DNA of 14,932 nt from an uncultured bacterium (GCA_934845495.1 CAKWRB010000016.1:1-14932), one strand, 5' to 3'. Positions 1-9,723 are shown, numbered from the stretch's first letter. Notes: a model not told the origin generated them from the sequence alone. Numbers and translations are program-made.

Positions 1-1194
<1,194 letters not shown>

Positions 1195-1236
1195 TTACTA
1201 TTTCTATCTTTCGTGTGAAAAACCTTGTTTCCCTTA

Positions 1237-2112
1237 TTACCGAAGCGCCTCGAATCCGGAGGAGATCTCGGTGATCTCCTGGGTGATGGCTCCCTGACGG
1301 GCCCGGTTGTAGGCCAGGCTCAGTGAGCCAATCATCTCCTCGGCATTGTCGCTGGCAGCTTCCATGGCGGTGCGCCGGGCTGCCTGCTCGGATGCAAAGG
1401 ACTCGGAAATGGCGCCAAAGATCATGCCGCCCACAAACTGGGGCACGATCCGGGCCATAATTTCCCCGATGGACGGATCAAATTCTGCTGCGCCAAAGGT
1501 CTGCGATGTGCTGCGGCCCTCCAGCTCCTCCGCCTCAAAGGAAAGCGGCAGGATCTTGCGGCAGGCCGGCACCTGGGACAGCATCGAGGCAAATTCGGTG
1601 TACACCAGCACCACTTCGTCTGCTTCGCCATTGCGGAACAGCTCGGTGAGCAGGCGGGCCAGCTCGAAGCTGCGCTCCAGATCGATGGACTCCACCTCGG
1701 CATACGCCTGGAACACCCGGGTCTGGTACTCGCTGCGGTGGCTGAAATACTCCACTGCATGCTTTCCCACCGGGATCACCAGGGCAGTTTCCGGATCCAT
1801 CTGGCTCTCTGCATAGCGCAGGATATTGATATTGTAGCCGCCAGCCAGTCCACGGTCGCCGGCAATGACTACATAGGCCTTGCGCCGGATCTCCCGGGGA
1901 CGGGTATACACATTGGTTTTATCGGTATTGCCGGCAGCCATGGCACAAATGGTTTCGTAGAGGGTGTTAAAATAAGGTCTGGCAGTTTCCACACGCTCTT
2001 TTGCACGACGCAGTTTGGAGGATGCCACCAGCTGCATCGCCTTTGTGATCTGCATAGTGCTTTCCACACTCTTGATGCGCCGCTTGACATCTCTCATACC
2101 GGCTCCTGCCAT
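1237..2112 (-). CDS. atpG: F1Fo ATP synthase subunit gamma
   Basis: Central stalk subunit that rotates inside the alpha3beta3 head and couples the c-ring to catalysis. The protein has 291 residues, a normal length. Both terminal coiled-coil helices that form the shaft are recognisable: the N-terminal MRDVKRRIKSVESTMQITKA and the C-terminal YNRARQGAITQEITEI near the end. ATG at 2112 is chosen because GGAGGAG sits seven bases upstream; the Met five codons later (MRDVKRR) is a possible but worse-placed start. It lies 25 bp after atpA and 63 bp before atpD, clearly within the same transcript. No terminator separates it from either neighbour. No defects seen. Confidence 0.97.
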   Translation of the reverse strand: MAGAGMRDVKRRIKSVESTMQITKAMQLVASSKLRRAKERVETARPYFNTLYETICAMAAGNTDKTNVYTRPREIRRKAYVVIAGDRGLAGGYNINILRYAESQMDPETALVIPVGKHAVEYFSHRSEYQTRVFQAYAEVESIDLERSFELARLLTELFRNGEADEVVLVYTEFASMLSQVPACRKILPLSFEAEELEGRSTSQTFGAAEFDPSIGEIMARIVPQFVGGMIFGAISESFASEQAARRTAMEAASDNAEEMIGSLSLAYNRARQGAITQEITEISSGFEALR

Positions 2113-2137
2113 GTTCTCTCCTCCTCTGCCAAACGAT

Positions 2138-3670
<1,533 letters not shown>

Positions 3671-3730
3671 TTATACTAACGCTAAAACAACAATTCTTCT
3701 TATCCAAAGGTCTCTGCACCGGCAGATCCC

Positions 3731-4273
3731 TCAAAATACAGCCGACTCCATCGACTTCTTGAGGTTATCCAGGCGGCGGCGTACCGAGCTGTCGAACTGT
3801 TCCCCGTTCATCTGCAGGCGGATGCCGCTGATGAGGCTGGGGTCCACTTCACAGGTCAGTTCCACCTGCTTGCCGGTGACAGCCGCGAGCTTCTCCTGCA
3901 AACGACCGGTGAGTTCCTCGCTCATCGGCACGGCAGTGATGGCCACGGCGCAAACGATTCCCTTGTATTCCCGATACAGCTCGATAAACTTTCCCAGCGA
4001 ATCCTGCAGACCACCAAAGCGGTTTTTATCCACCAGCAGGTGCAGGTAGTTGAGGGTGAGCGGCTGAAGACTGCCTTCAAAAATGGTATCCAGCAGCCGG
4101 GACTGCTCCTCCTTGGGAATCGAGGGAACGGTCATGATTTTCATAAAATCATCGTTGTCCTCGAGCACTCCCTCCAGCAGGCGCACATCGTCATACAGGC
4201 TGTCCAGGCAGTTTTCATCCCGGCCGGCCTCGAAGAAGGCCTCGCCGTAACGGTTACCGATCAGGCTTGACAT
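3731..4273 (-). CDS. atpH: F1Fo ATP synthase subunit delta
   Basis: Peripheral-stalk subunit that clamps the b dimer to the top of the F1 head (OSCP-like). The 180-residue length matches the family. The helical N-terminal domain begins IGNRYGEAFFEAG, and the C-terminal domain carries the conserved pattern DPSLISGIRLQMNGEQFD followed by SVRRRLDNL. The start lies three bases past the atpF stop, with a weak AGGTGA ribosome binding site inside the end of atpF, so translation is probably coupled to atpF, which fits the low copy number (one per complex). No oddities seen. Confidence 0.95.
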   Translation of the reverse strand: MSSLIGNRYGEAFFEAGRDENCLDSLYDDVRLLEGVLEDNDDFMKIMTVPSIPKEEQSRLLDTIFEGSLQPLTLNYLHLLVDKNRFGGLQDSLGKFIELYREYKGIVCAVAITAVPMSEELTGRLQEKLAAVTGKQVELTCEVDPSLISGIRLQMNGEQFDSSVRRRLDNLKKSMESAVF

Positions 4274-4276
4274 GAC

Positions 4277-4792
4277 TTATTCACCTACTCTGTCTATGAA
4301 CTGGGCAATGAGTTTCTCGTGGTCGGCAGGAGTAATCTCCTTTTCAACCACCTTTTCTGCGATCAGGATCGCGATGTCCGAAATCTCATCCTTGATCTCG
4401 TTGACGGCCTTCTTCTTTTCGCTGACGATTTCTGCCTCGGCCTTTTCGCGCAGGGCAGCTGCCTGTTCGCGGGCTTCTGCCAGAATGGCATCGGCCTGGT
4501 CCTGTGCGCTCTTGCGCGCATCGGTTACAATGCGCTGTGCCTCGTCCCGGGCGCCTGCCACGCTTTCGCTGTATACATTCTTCAGGCGCTCAGCCTCGGC
4601 CATTGCGGTGTCGGCATCGGCATACATCTTGTCAACTTCAGTCTGTCGGGCATCGATGAATCCCTTCACCTTTACAAAGAGAATCTTCTTGAGGATCAGG
4701 AAGAGGATAAGAGTGTTGAGCAGCTGTGCTACGACCTGCCAGTCCAGATTGATGAACGGCTGGGTACCCAGCGACAAAAACAAATGACTCAC
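4277..4792 (-). CDS. atpF: F1Fo ATP synthase subunit b (GTG start)
   Basis: Stator subunit: one N-terminal membrane helix (about residues 18-38, rich in Leu/Ile/Phe) followed by a long, charged, Ala/Glu/Lys-rich helix (about 45-150) that forms the dimeric peripheral stalk. The 171 residues are typical. The gene starts with GTG at 4792; AGGAGG at 4801-4806 is eight bases upstream, and no in-frame ATG precedes the membrane helix, so GTG is the supported start. It follows atpE by 45 bp and nearly touches atpH. A single b gene is present, so the stalk should be a b2 homodimer, as in most non-photosynthetic bacteria. Confidence 0.95.
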   Translation of the reverse strand: MSHLFLSLGTQPFINLDWQVVAQLLNTLILFLILKKILFVKVKGFIDARQTEVDKMYADADTAMAEAERLKNVYSESVAGARDEAQRIVTDARKSAQDQADAILAEAREQAAALREKAEAEIVSEKKKAVNEIKDEISDIAILIAEKVVEKEITPADHEKLIAQFIDRVGE

Positions 4793-4837
4793 TGTTATAT
4801 CCTCCTTACAGTATGCTGTTGATTCTGGCTTTTGGGA

Positions 4838-5122
<285 letters not shown>

Positions 5123-5135
5123 TTATCCCATTATT

Positions 5136-5171
5136 AAAATACGCAATCCACAGGGGAGTTTGCGGTATTTT
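5136..5171 (-). other. Intercistronic hairpin between atpB and atpE
   Basis: Imperfect inverted repeat in the 99 bp atpB-atpE gap: AAAATAC (5136-5142) pairs with GTATTTT (5165-5171), then GCAA (5143-5146) with TTGC (5160-5163), with one bulged G at 5164 and a short loop. In the minus-strand transcript the right arm ends in UUUU but is followed by AAUAA, so it is not a good terminator. It may protect or process the atpE-proximal mRNA, as extra c subunit is needed. The function is inferred; the base pairing is read directly. Confidence 0.5.
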
Positions 5172-5191
5172 GGCGAAAATGTTTTCATACA

Positions 5192-5899
5192 TCAATCCAT
5201 TGCCATGGCTACAAATACCATGGTCAGCATGCTGATGATGAATGCTTGCATACAACCTGTAAACAGGTCGAAGTAAATGGACAGGATCGCGGGGAGACCC
5301 ACAGCGAACACCGGGAAAGATGTGATCGAGCCGAATACCAGGTTGGATACCCAGGTAAGCGCCTGATACAGCAGGGAAGTTACCACGATGCCTGAAGCCA
5401 TGTTGCCGAACAGACGGAGCGCCAGCGCAACCGGGGTGGAAAATTCACCCACAATATTGAGCGGCAGCACCACCGGTACCGGTTCTGCAAACCCTTTGAT
5501 GCGGTTTTTCAGACCATTCGCCTTGATCGAGAATACCTGTACCAGTCCGAAGAAGATCACTGCAAAGGCTGCTGTGGTATTCAGGTCGGCCGTCGGTGAA
5601 CGGAAGGTGAACAGGCCCATCAGGTTGGCACAGAGGGTGAACAGGAACAGGGTTCCAATGTAGGGAGTAAAGTAGAGCTTATCCTCTCCCATGGTATCGC
5701 CCACCAACTGGTACAGCATCTTCACGCCGGTTTCCACGATCACCTGGCGCTTACTGATGTGATTCTTTTTCATGCCATGTGTCAGCCACAACGACACCAA
5801 GATCAGAAAAGCCATGACGATCCAGGAGTTTACCAGCGTTTCTGTTACAGGCAGACCGCCAAACAGCGGAATGTAGAACAGTATTTTAGGACCATTCAA
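5192..5899 (-). CDS. atpB: F1Fo ATP synthase subunit a (TTG start)
   Basis: Membrane stator subunit that forms the two ion half-channels next to the c-ring. The 235 residues contain five to six hydrophobic segments. The essential arginine is R162 in ALRLFGNMASG, preceded by IVGEFSTP; TPYIGTLFLF near residue 78 is also characteristic. The start is TTG at 5899: AGGAGG at 5909-5914 is nine bases upstream, and the TTG overlaps the atpI stop as TTGA. The ATG four bases downstream is out of frame, and the next in-frame Met (residue 29) would remove the start of the first helix. The overlap implies translational coupling to atpI. Specificity for Na+ or H+ cannot be read from this subunit alone. Confidence 0.96.
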   Translation of the reverse strand: MNGPKILFYIPLFGGLPVTETLVNSWIVMAFLILVSLWLTHGMKKNHISKRQVIVETGVKMLYQLVGDTMGEDKLYFTPYIGTLFLFTLCANLMGLFTFRSPTADLNTTAAFAVIFFGLVQVFSIKANGLKNRIKGFAEPVPVVLPLNIVGEFSTPVALALRLFGNMASGIVVTSLLYQALTWVSNLVFGSITSFPVFAVGLPAILSIYFDLFTGCMQAFIISMLTMVFVAMAMD

Positions 5900-6279
5900 T
5901 TTTTATTTCCTCCTTTCCCCAAAAAGATATATCCCACAGTGAGCGATATCTTCACAAAAAACAGTGGAAATACCACACTGATTGGATCAAACCAGGAAAC
6001 GATCAGGCCAGCTGCCAGCACCAGGGCCAGCATCAGCATCCGGGAAAAATAACTGGATGCCATCTTTCGCTGGGCCTGATCAGGGGGAAGCTGAACCGCT
6101 TCTTCCGCCGCGATGCCTGTCAGCACAAAGTTCGCTGCGGCGGCGCCGTTGCCCAGCGCCATACCCAGCAGGATCGGGACCAGGTCCCGCCCCAGCAGGA
6201 GCAGCCCGCCCAGCAGGAGCAGGTTGCAAACCAGAAGCTCCCGCCACAGGCGTTTGAGTTCCTCCAGCGCCATCTCCAT
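5896..6279 (-). CDS. atpI: ATP synthase subunit I-like membrane protein
   Basis: Small protein (127 residues) with about four hydrophobic helices (near residues 14-30, 33-55, 78-95 and 98-120), in the position where atpI sits in Bacillota atp operons. AtpI proteins are reported to help c-ring assembly or Mg2+/ion supply and are not part of the finished enzyme; sequence conservation is low, so the call rests on size, topology and position. AAGGAGG precedes ATG 6279 at about ten bases. The start shares one base with the atpZ stop (TGATG) and the stop overlaps the atpB start, so the three first genes are translationally linked. A second Met two codons in is an equally possible start. Confidence 0.75.
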   Translation of the reverse strand: MEMALEELKRLWRELLVCNLLLLGGLLLLGRDLVPILLGMALGNGAAAANFVLTGIAAEEAVQLPPDQAQRKMASSYFSRMLMLALVLAAGLIVSWFDPISVVFPLFFVKISLTVGYIFLGKGGNKN

Positions 6280-6539
6280 CAGAGGCCATCCTCCTTATAA
6301 CTGCGTTCATCTTCCTCCGCCTGCCGGAGCATGTAGCGGAAAAACTGGCCGAATGCCGAAACGATGGCCGACAGGGCAAGCAGGAGCGCGATCAGAAGCA
6401 CCCAGCTGCCCAGACCAAACCGGTTCATCAGCCATCTTGCCCCAAAAAAGCAGAGGGTCGGCGGCAAAACCAACGATAGTCCGAATTGGGTCACCAGCGG
6501 CAGATTGCGCGCCAGGGCCCGTAGGGTTTTTCTGTCCAA
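6279..6539 (-). CDS. atpZ: AtpZ/AtpI-type small membrane protein (TTG start)
   Basis: First gene of the operon, 86 residues with two hydrophobic helices (about 15-35 and 44-66). The pattern LVTQFGLSLVLPPTLCFFGA, followed by a helix beginning GSWVLLIALLL, resembles the AtpZ family, which lies upstream of atpI in many Bacillota and has been proposed to act with AtpI in Mg2+ or Ca2+ uptake or Fo assembly. The start is TTG at 6539: GGGAGG at 6547-6552 is seven bases upstream. An ATG at 6544-6546 is in another frame and directly abuts the ribosome binding site, so it is rejected. The leader from the predicted transcription start is under 40 bases. Confidence 0.75.
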   Translation of the reverse strand: MDRKTLRALARNLPLVTQFGLSLVLPPTLCFFGARWLMNRFGLGSWVLLIALLLALSAIVSAFGQFFRYMLRQAEEDERSYKEDGL

Positions 6540-6583
6540 ATCCCATCCTCCCGCAGTAAAAACAACAAACTTGTGTTTCTCAT

Positions 6584-6612
6584 ATTATACTAAATGCCTA
6601 AAAATATTGCAA
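6584..6612 (-). promoter_or_regulatory. Predicted sigma-A promoter of the atp operon
   Basis: On the minus strand: -35 TTGCAA (6607-6612), a 17-base spacer, and a perfect -10 TATAAT (6584-6589). Transcription should start near 6577, about 38 bases before the atpZ TTG. It is the only near-consensus pair with ideal spacing found in the 6540-6928 gap, and it is correctly placed for the whole atp operon. Confidence 0.85.
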
Positions 6613-6629
6613 CCTTGTTTCAGCTGCAA

Positions 6630-6663
6630 ATCAAAGCCCGCTTCGAGACATCAAAGCGGTGAA
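6630..6663. repeat. Paired ATCAAAGC repeats with overlapping CCGCTT/AAGCGG dyad
   Basis: ATCAAAGC occurs at 6630-6637 and 6650-6657, a 20 bp period. Overlapping it, CCGCTT (6638-6643) and AAGCGG (6654-6659) form an inverted repeat with a 10-base spacer. The block lies roughly 53-86 bases upstream of the predicted atp transcription start, a usual place for an activator. The factor is unknown. Confidence 0.4.
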
Positions 6664-6785
6664 AAAACAATGATTTTGGAAGTTTTTCGCTCGTTCATCG
6701 GCTTTCTCATTCATTTTTTCAACAAAAAATTTCCGAAAACCGCTTGGTTAGTTATATATTTAACGAAAATATGCAACTTTCAGAA

Positions 6786-6813
6786 AGTTCACCTGCAAAA
6801 CAAGCGGTGAACT
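6786..6813. repeat. 8-bp perfect inverted repeat, hairpin-forming
   Basis: AGTTCACC (6786-6793) and GGTGAACT (6806-6813) are perfect reverse complements around a 12-base loop. In the minus-strand direction it is followed only by TTTCTG, so it would be a poor terminator for the FkbM gene, whose stop is about 116 bases upstream in that direction. It may equally be a protein binding site. Its right half includes AAGCGGTGAA, also found at 6654-6663. Confidence 0.4.
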
Positions 6814-6869
6814 GTTCTTGCTCCTGCATAAAATTCTATCATAATTTCGTAAGAAATTCTTCTTTATTC

Positions 6870-6895
6870 TGTGAATGTTTGTAAATTTTTGTGAA
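6870..6895 (+). repeat. Three TGTRAA direct repeats at exact 10-bp spacing
   Basis: TGTGAA (6870-6875), TGTAAA (6880-6885) and TGTGAA (6890-6895) sit one helical turn apart with four-base spacers. Read on the minus strand they are TTCACA/TTTACA/TTCACA, which resembles the TT-rich repeat units bound by OmpR/PhoP-type response regulators. No promoter next to it was recognised, so its role is open. Confidence 0.4.
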
Positions 6896-6928
6896 GTATT
6901 ACAACCCCTTTTGAACTGCTCTCCATCG

Positions 6929-7984
6929 CTAAATTGCGTACAGAAGGATCTCCCAGGCGGGCACATACTTATGCCGGCGCAGGTACAGCCGGTATTCCGG
7001 GCAAAGTTCCTTCACAAGCAGCGGAAGCTCCCATAGATCGCCGGTGCGGTGATAGGCCGCCACACTCAGCTGCGACTTCCAGGCGGCAATGGTCTGCCGG
7101 CAACCCAGCAGGGTCTCCCGTTCGGCACCTTCCACATCCATTTTGATATAGTCGACAGGTTTGCCCTGAAGTAAAGCATCCACCGAGGTCATCTCCACCG
7201 GGCGCAGCTTTTTGCCGCTCTCGGCCAGGGCGGAGTTGCGTCCGCCACGGGCGGAAAAGATCTGCTCCCCTTCCCCGCTGTAACTACCCTTGGGCACCAG
7301 ATGCACCCGGGGAAGCTCCCCTGCGGCCGCCTGCAGCTTCCGGAAGTTTTTCGGGTCGGGCTCCAGCGCCCAGATCTCCCCGTACTCCGGGCAGTGACGG
7401 ATAAATTCCTCCACCGTATCGCCGTCGTAGGCACCCAGATCCACATAGACGCTGCCTGGGCCCGGGGTGAGGATACTGCCGAAGTCCTCCTCCCGGCTGC
7501 CCATGTGCCGGTAGAGGTACTCCAGCTTGCCGCTGAGCTTGTAGGCGATCAGGTCGGCATAGATCTGCCGGGACTCCGCATCGGCCAGCAGACCATAGAC
7601 CTGTTCAAACTGTGCCCGGTGTTCCCGCAAGTATTCGGGGGTGAACAGGTCGCTGCCAAACACCGGGATATCCGGCGCATAGGTCTCATGCCGGCGGGCC
7701 AGCTGTGCAATGCGCTCCAGCATCGAGTCGTAGTCCACTCCAAAGCAGAGCAGGATGATAAAATCCCCCAGACGCTCCTCGATTGCCCCCAGGCTCTCCA
7801 CCGGATAGCCCTCAAAACTGTGCCCCCGGACAAATTCATCGCTGGCAAAGATGCCAGCCACCGGGATCCCATAATGCCGGCACACCGCCAGGATCTTCAG
7901 GGCGCCATCCCCCATGCCGTACAGCACCACCGGCTTTTGCACCGTGCGCAGATACTCCCACAGTGGCTGTGTCTCCTGGAACAT
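6929..7984 (-). CDS. FkbM-family SAM-dependent methyltransferase with N-terminal Rossmann-like domain
   Basis: The 351-residue cytosolic protein is predicted to be an O-methyltransferase acting on a sugar, glycan or secondary metabolite; the substrate cannot be inferred. Its C-terminal half is FkbM-like: SAM motif I VYVDLGAYDGDT (179-190), an acidic ribose-binding position in ALEPDPKNF (E208), and the family hallmark YIKMDVEGAERETL (279-292). The N-terminal part has a nucleotide-binding-like loop LYGMGDGALK (21-30) and then alternating hydrophobic strands, as seen in some sugar-modifying enzymes. ATG 7984 is chosen, with GAGAGG-type ribosome binding sequence before it; an in-frame TTG at 8029 lies inside the upstream terminator and is rejected. 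No own promoter was found, so expression may depend on read-through from smsCB. Confidence 0.85.
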   Translation of the reverse strand: MFQETQPLWEYLRTVQKPVVLYGMGDGALKILAVCRHYGIPVAGIFASDEFVRGHSFEGYPVESLGAIEERLGDFIILLCFGVDYDSMLERIAQLARRHETYAPDIPVFGSDLFTPEYLREHRAQFEQVYGLLADAESRQIYADLIAYKLSGKLEYLYRHMGSREEDFGSILTPGPGSVYVDLGAYDGDTVEEFIRHCPEYGEIWALEPDPKNFRKLQAAAGELPRVHLVPKGSYSGEGEQIFSARGGRNSALAESGKKLRPVEMTSVDALLQGKPVDYIKMDVEGAERETLLGCRQTIAAWKSQLSVAAYHRTGDLWELPLLVKELCPEYRLYLRRHKYVPAWEILLYAI

Positions 7985-8010
7985 TTGCTGCCTCTCTCCT
8001 CTCGTGTATG

Positions 8011-8048
8011 AAAAAAGGCAATAGCCCAACAGACGGGATATTGCCTTT
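8011..8048 (-). terminator. Rho-independent terminator of the smsCB operon
   Basis: A perfect 10-bp stem, AAAGGCAATA with TATTGCCTTT (8039-8048 and 8014-8023), is extended by an inner CCC/GGG pair around a 7-base loop. On the minus strand it runs into six T (8011-8016). It lies 15 bases past the smsB stop and 27 bases before the FkbM start codon, so it should strongly reduce transcription into that gene. Confidence 0.9.
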
Positions 8049-8063
8049 CAGATGCATGTTCGA

Positions 8064-8990
8064 TTACTTCAGGAAGCCGCCGATGATCTGCTCCTCGGCC
8101 TGCTGTTCAGTCAGGCCCAGGGTCATCAGCTTGATGAGCTGCTCGCCGGCAATCTTACCGATGGCAGCCTCGTGGATCAGACGGGCATCCACATCGTTGG
8201 CGATGATCTCCGGAATGGCCGATACCACACCGTCATCCATGATGATGCCGTCGCACTCGGAATGGCCGTAGCACTCGGCATCACCGCGCATGTAGGAGCG
8301 GAACACCTGCTTGGAGCGATCCCGTGCCACCGAGCGGGATACCAGGTGGCAGCTGCTATCCTTACCGGTCATGATGACATCAAAGCTGGTCTCGGCAGTC
8401 TGGTCGCCATGGGTCATGATCTTCTCGGTGATCACCAGCTTGGCACCGTCCTTGAGTTCGGCCTTGCTCACTCGGTTGGTGGAGTCCACGCCCTTGATCT
8501 GGACGGTATCCATCTCCATCGAGCTGCCCTCTTCTGCAAAGACCTCGGTCTCCGGGTTGATGATCCGCTTGCCTGTTCCATCGCCCTCGCCGTAGTGCTT
8601 TTCGAGATACAGCACCTTGGAGTTCTTGGCCAGGAAGAAGCGGTGAATGCCATTGTGGTGGGAATCCTCACAGTCGCAGTTGTGTACGCCGCAGCCGGCC
8701 ACGATGGTGACATCGGCATCTTCTCCGATGTAGAAGTCGTTGTAGACCAGGTCATCCACACCGCCGTGGGTGATGATGGCCGGAATGTAAACCGTTTCAC
8801 CCTTGGTGCCGGGCTTGACCATGATGTCGATACCGGGCTTGTCCGTCTTGGTGATGATTTCAATATTTTCAGAGTTCTGGCGAGCGGCACCGCAGCCATC
8901 TGCCCGGATGTTGTAAGCACCCACTGCCGGCAGATCGCTGATATCCGATACCTTGCCCACCAGGTCCATAATCAGATCGTAGTTGTTCAT
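8064..8990 (-). CDS. smsB: SmsB / SufB-like Fe-S cluster scaffold protein
   Basis: Scaffold on which Fe-S clusters are built, working in the cytosol with the adjacent ATPase. The 308 residues are shorter than canonical SufB (about 470-495) and fit the minimal SUF-like (Sms) type. The beta-helix core contains the unusual CGVHNCDCEDSHHNGIH (100-116). The C-terminal part matches SufB: HSECDGII holds C246, aligned by eye with the E. coli acceptor cysteine C405, and LIHEAAIGKI holds H273-E274, aligned with H433-E434; the end has GLTEQQAEEQIIGGF. ATG 8990 overlaps the smsC stop as ATGA, with AAAGGAGG upstream; the longer frame to 9014 is not needed. The adjoining genes include no sufS, sufU, sufD or iscR. 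The name rests on size and gene pairing; SufB-like is safe. Confidence 0.9.
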   Translation of the reverse strand: MNNYDLIMDLVGKVSDISDLPAVGAYNIRADGCGAARQNSENIEIITKTDKPGIDIMVKPGTKGETVYIPAIITHGGVDDLVYNDFYIGEDADVTIVAGCGVHNCDCEDSHHNGIHRFFLAKNSKVLYLEKHYGEGDGTGKRIINPETEVFAEEGSSMEMDTVQIKGVDSTNRVSKAELKDGAKLVITEKIMTHGDQTAETSFDVIMTGKDSSCHLVSRSVARDRSKQVFRSYMRGDAECYGHSECDGIIMDDGVVSAIPEIIANDVDARLIHEAAIGKIAGEQLIKLMTLGLTEQQAEEQIIGGFLK

Positions 8991-9715
8991 CTGCAATTTC
9001 CTCCTTTGCAGCAACCGCAGGGGGCTGCGGTTTCCCCGCTCAGCAGCTGCGGATAGATCTCGTCCCGGCTGCCCTTGTTTGCCACCTGGCCGTTGGCGAT
9101 CACAACGATCTCATCGGCAATATTGAGGATACGCTCCTGGTGGGAGATGATCATGATCGAGCCGTTGTTCTGCTCATGCAGATGCTCGAATACAGCGATG
9201 AGGTTCTTGAAGCTCCACAGGTCGATGCCTGCTTCCGGCTCGTCGAAAATGGAAAGGCGGGACTCTCTGGCCAGGGCGATGGCGATTTCGATGCGCTTGA
9301 GTTCGCCGCCCGAGAAGGTGGCATCCACCTCACGGTCCACATAGCTGGCGCCGTGCAGTCCCACCTGGGTGAGATAGCCGCAGGCCTCCCGGACCGAAAG
9401 CTCCTGACCGGAAGCCAGCGAGAGCAGGTCCCGTACAGTGATGCCCTTAAAGCGAACCGGCTGCTGGAAGGCAAAGCTGACACCGATGTTGGCACGGTCG
9501 GTGATGCTCAGCCCGGTGATGTCCTGGCCATCCAGCAGGATCTGGCCGGAGGTGGGGGTCACGATGCCGGCAATGAGCTTGGCAAGGGTGGACTTGCCGC
9601 CGCCGTTGGGGCCGGTGATGACCATAAATTCATTGTCCTGAACGGTGAGATCGATGTGCTTGAGGATCTCCTTGCCGTCCGGCAGTGTATAACATATATC
9701 TTTGAGTTCCAGCAC
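8987..9715 (-). CDS. smsC: SmsC / SufC-like Fe-S assembly ATPase, with Cys-rich tail
   Basis: Soluble ABC-type ATPase that drives shape changes in its SufB-like partner during cluster assembly. In 242 residues: Walker A GPNGGGKST (35-43), Q-loop FAFQQP (Q84), signature FSGGE (134-138), Walker B LSIFDEPEAG with E159, D-loop GIDLWS, and H-loop H192. The SufC-type phrase FDEPEAGIDLWS is diagnostic. The start is GTG at 9715, eight bases after AGGAGG (9724-9729); the GTG at 9724 overlaps that site and cannot use it. The last ten residues, CGCCKGGNCR, carry four cysteines (233, 235, 236, 241), an addition absent from canonical SufC such as that of E. coli. The stop overlaps smsB. The promoter lies about 85 bases upstream. 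Confidence 0.93.
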   Translation of the reverse strand: MLELKDICYTLPDGKEILKHIDLTVQDNEFMVITGPNGGGKSTLAKLIAGIVTPTSGQILLDGQDITGLSITDRANIGVSFAFQQPVRFKGITVRDLLSLASGQELSVREACGYLTQVGLHGASYVDREVDATFSGGELKRIEIAIALARESRLSIFDEPEAGIDLWSFKNLIAVFEHLHEQNNGSIMIISHQERILNIADEIVVIANGQVANKGSRDEIYPQLLSGETAAPCGCCKGGNCR

Positions 9716-9723
9716 GCGGAACA

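Larger units (their letters stand above)
6613..6928. other. AT-rich non-coding region with short repeats upstream of the atp promoter
   Basis: About 316 bases between the atp -35 and the stop of the FkbM gene, with no credible gene on either strand; the short open frames lack ribosome binding sites and recognisable sequence. It holds two ATCAAAGC repeats (6630-6637, 6650-6657), four AAGCGG/CCGCTT copies, a hairpin-forming repeat at 6786-6813, an AT-rich dyad AATTTC/GAAATT at 6843-6858 and three TGTRAA repeats at 6870-6895. It is much more AT-rich than the flanking genes. No clear terminator for the FkbM gene is visible. Confidence 0.6.

Noticed and set aside
6307..6546. 79-codon frame starting ATG at 6546, overlapping atpZ
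   Set aside because: The ATG abuts the ribosome binding site with no spacing, and the translation has no membrane helices, unlike the atpZ frame from TTG 6539.
6786..6813. Inverted repeat considered as a terminator for the FkbM gene
   Set aside because: Only three T follow on the minus strand and the stem is about 116 bases past the stop; kept only as an inverted repeat.
7985..8029. Extended N-terminus of the FkbM gene from TTG 8029
   Set aside because: The extension would be coded within the smsCB terminator stem and T-run; ATG 7984 has a ribosome binding sequence at usual distance.
8052..9056. 334-codon open frame on the plus strand opposite smsB
   Set aside because: Antisense shadow of the well-supported smsB; it also starts against the smsCB terminator and has no family pattern.
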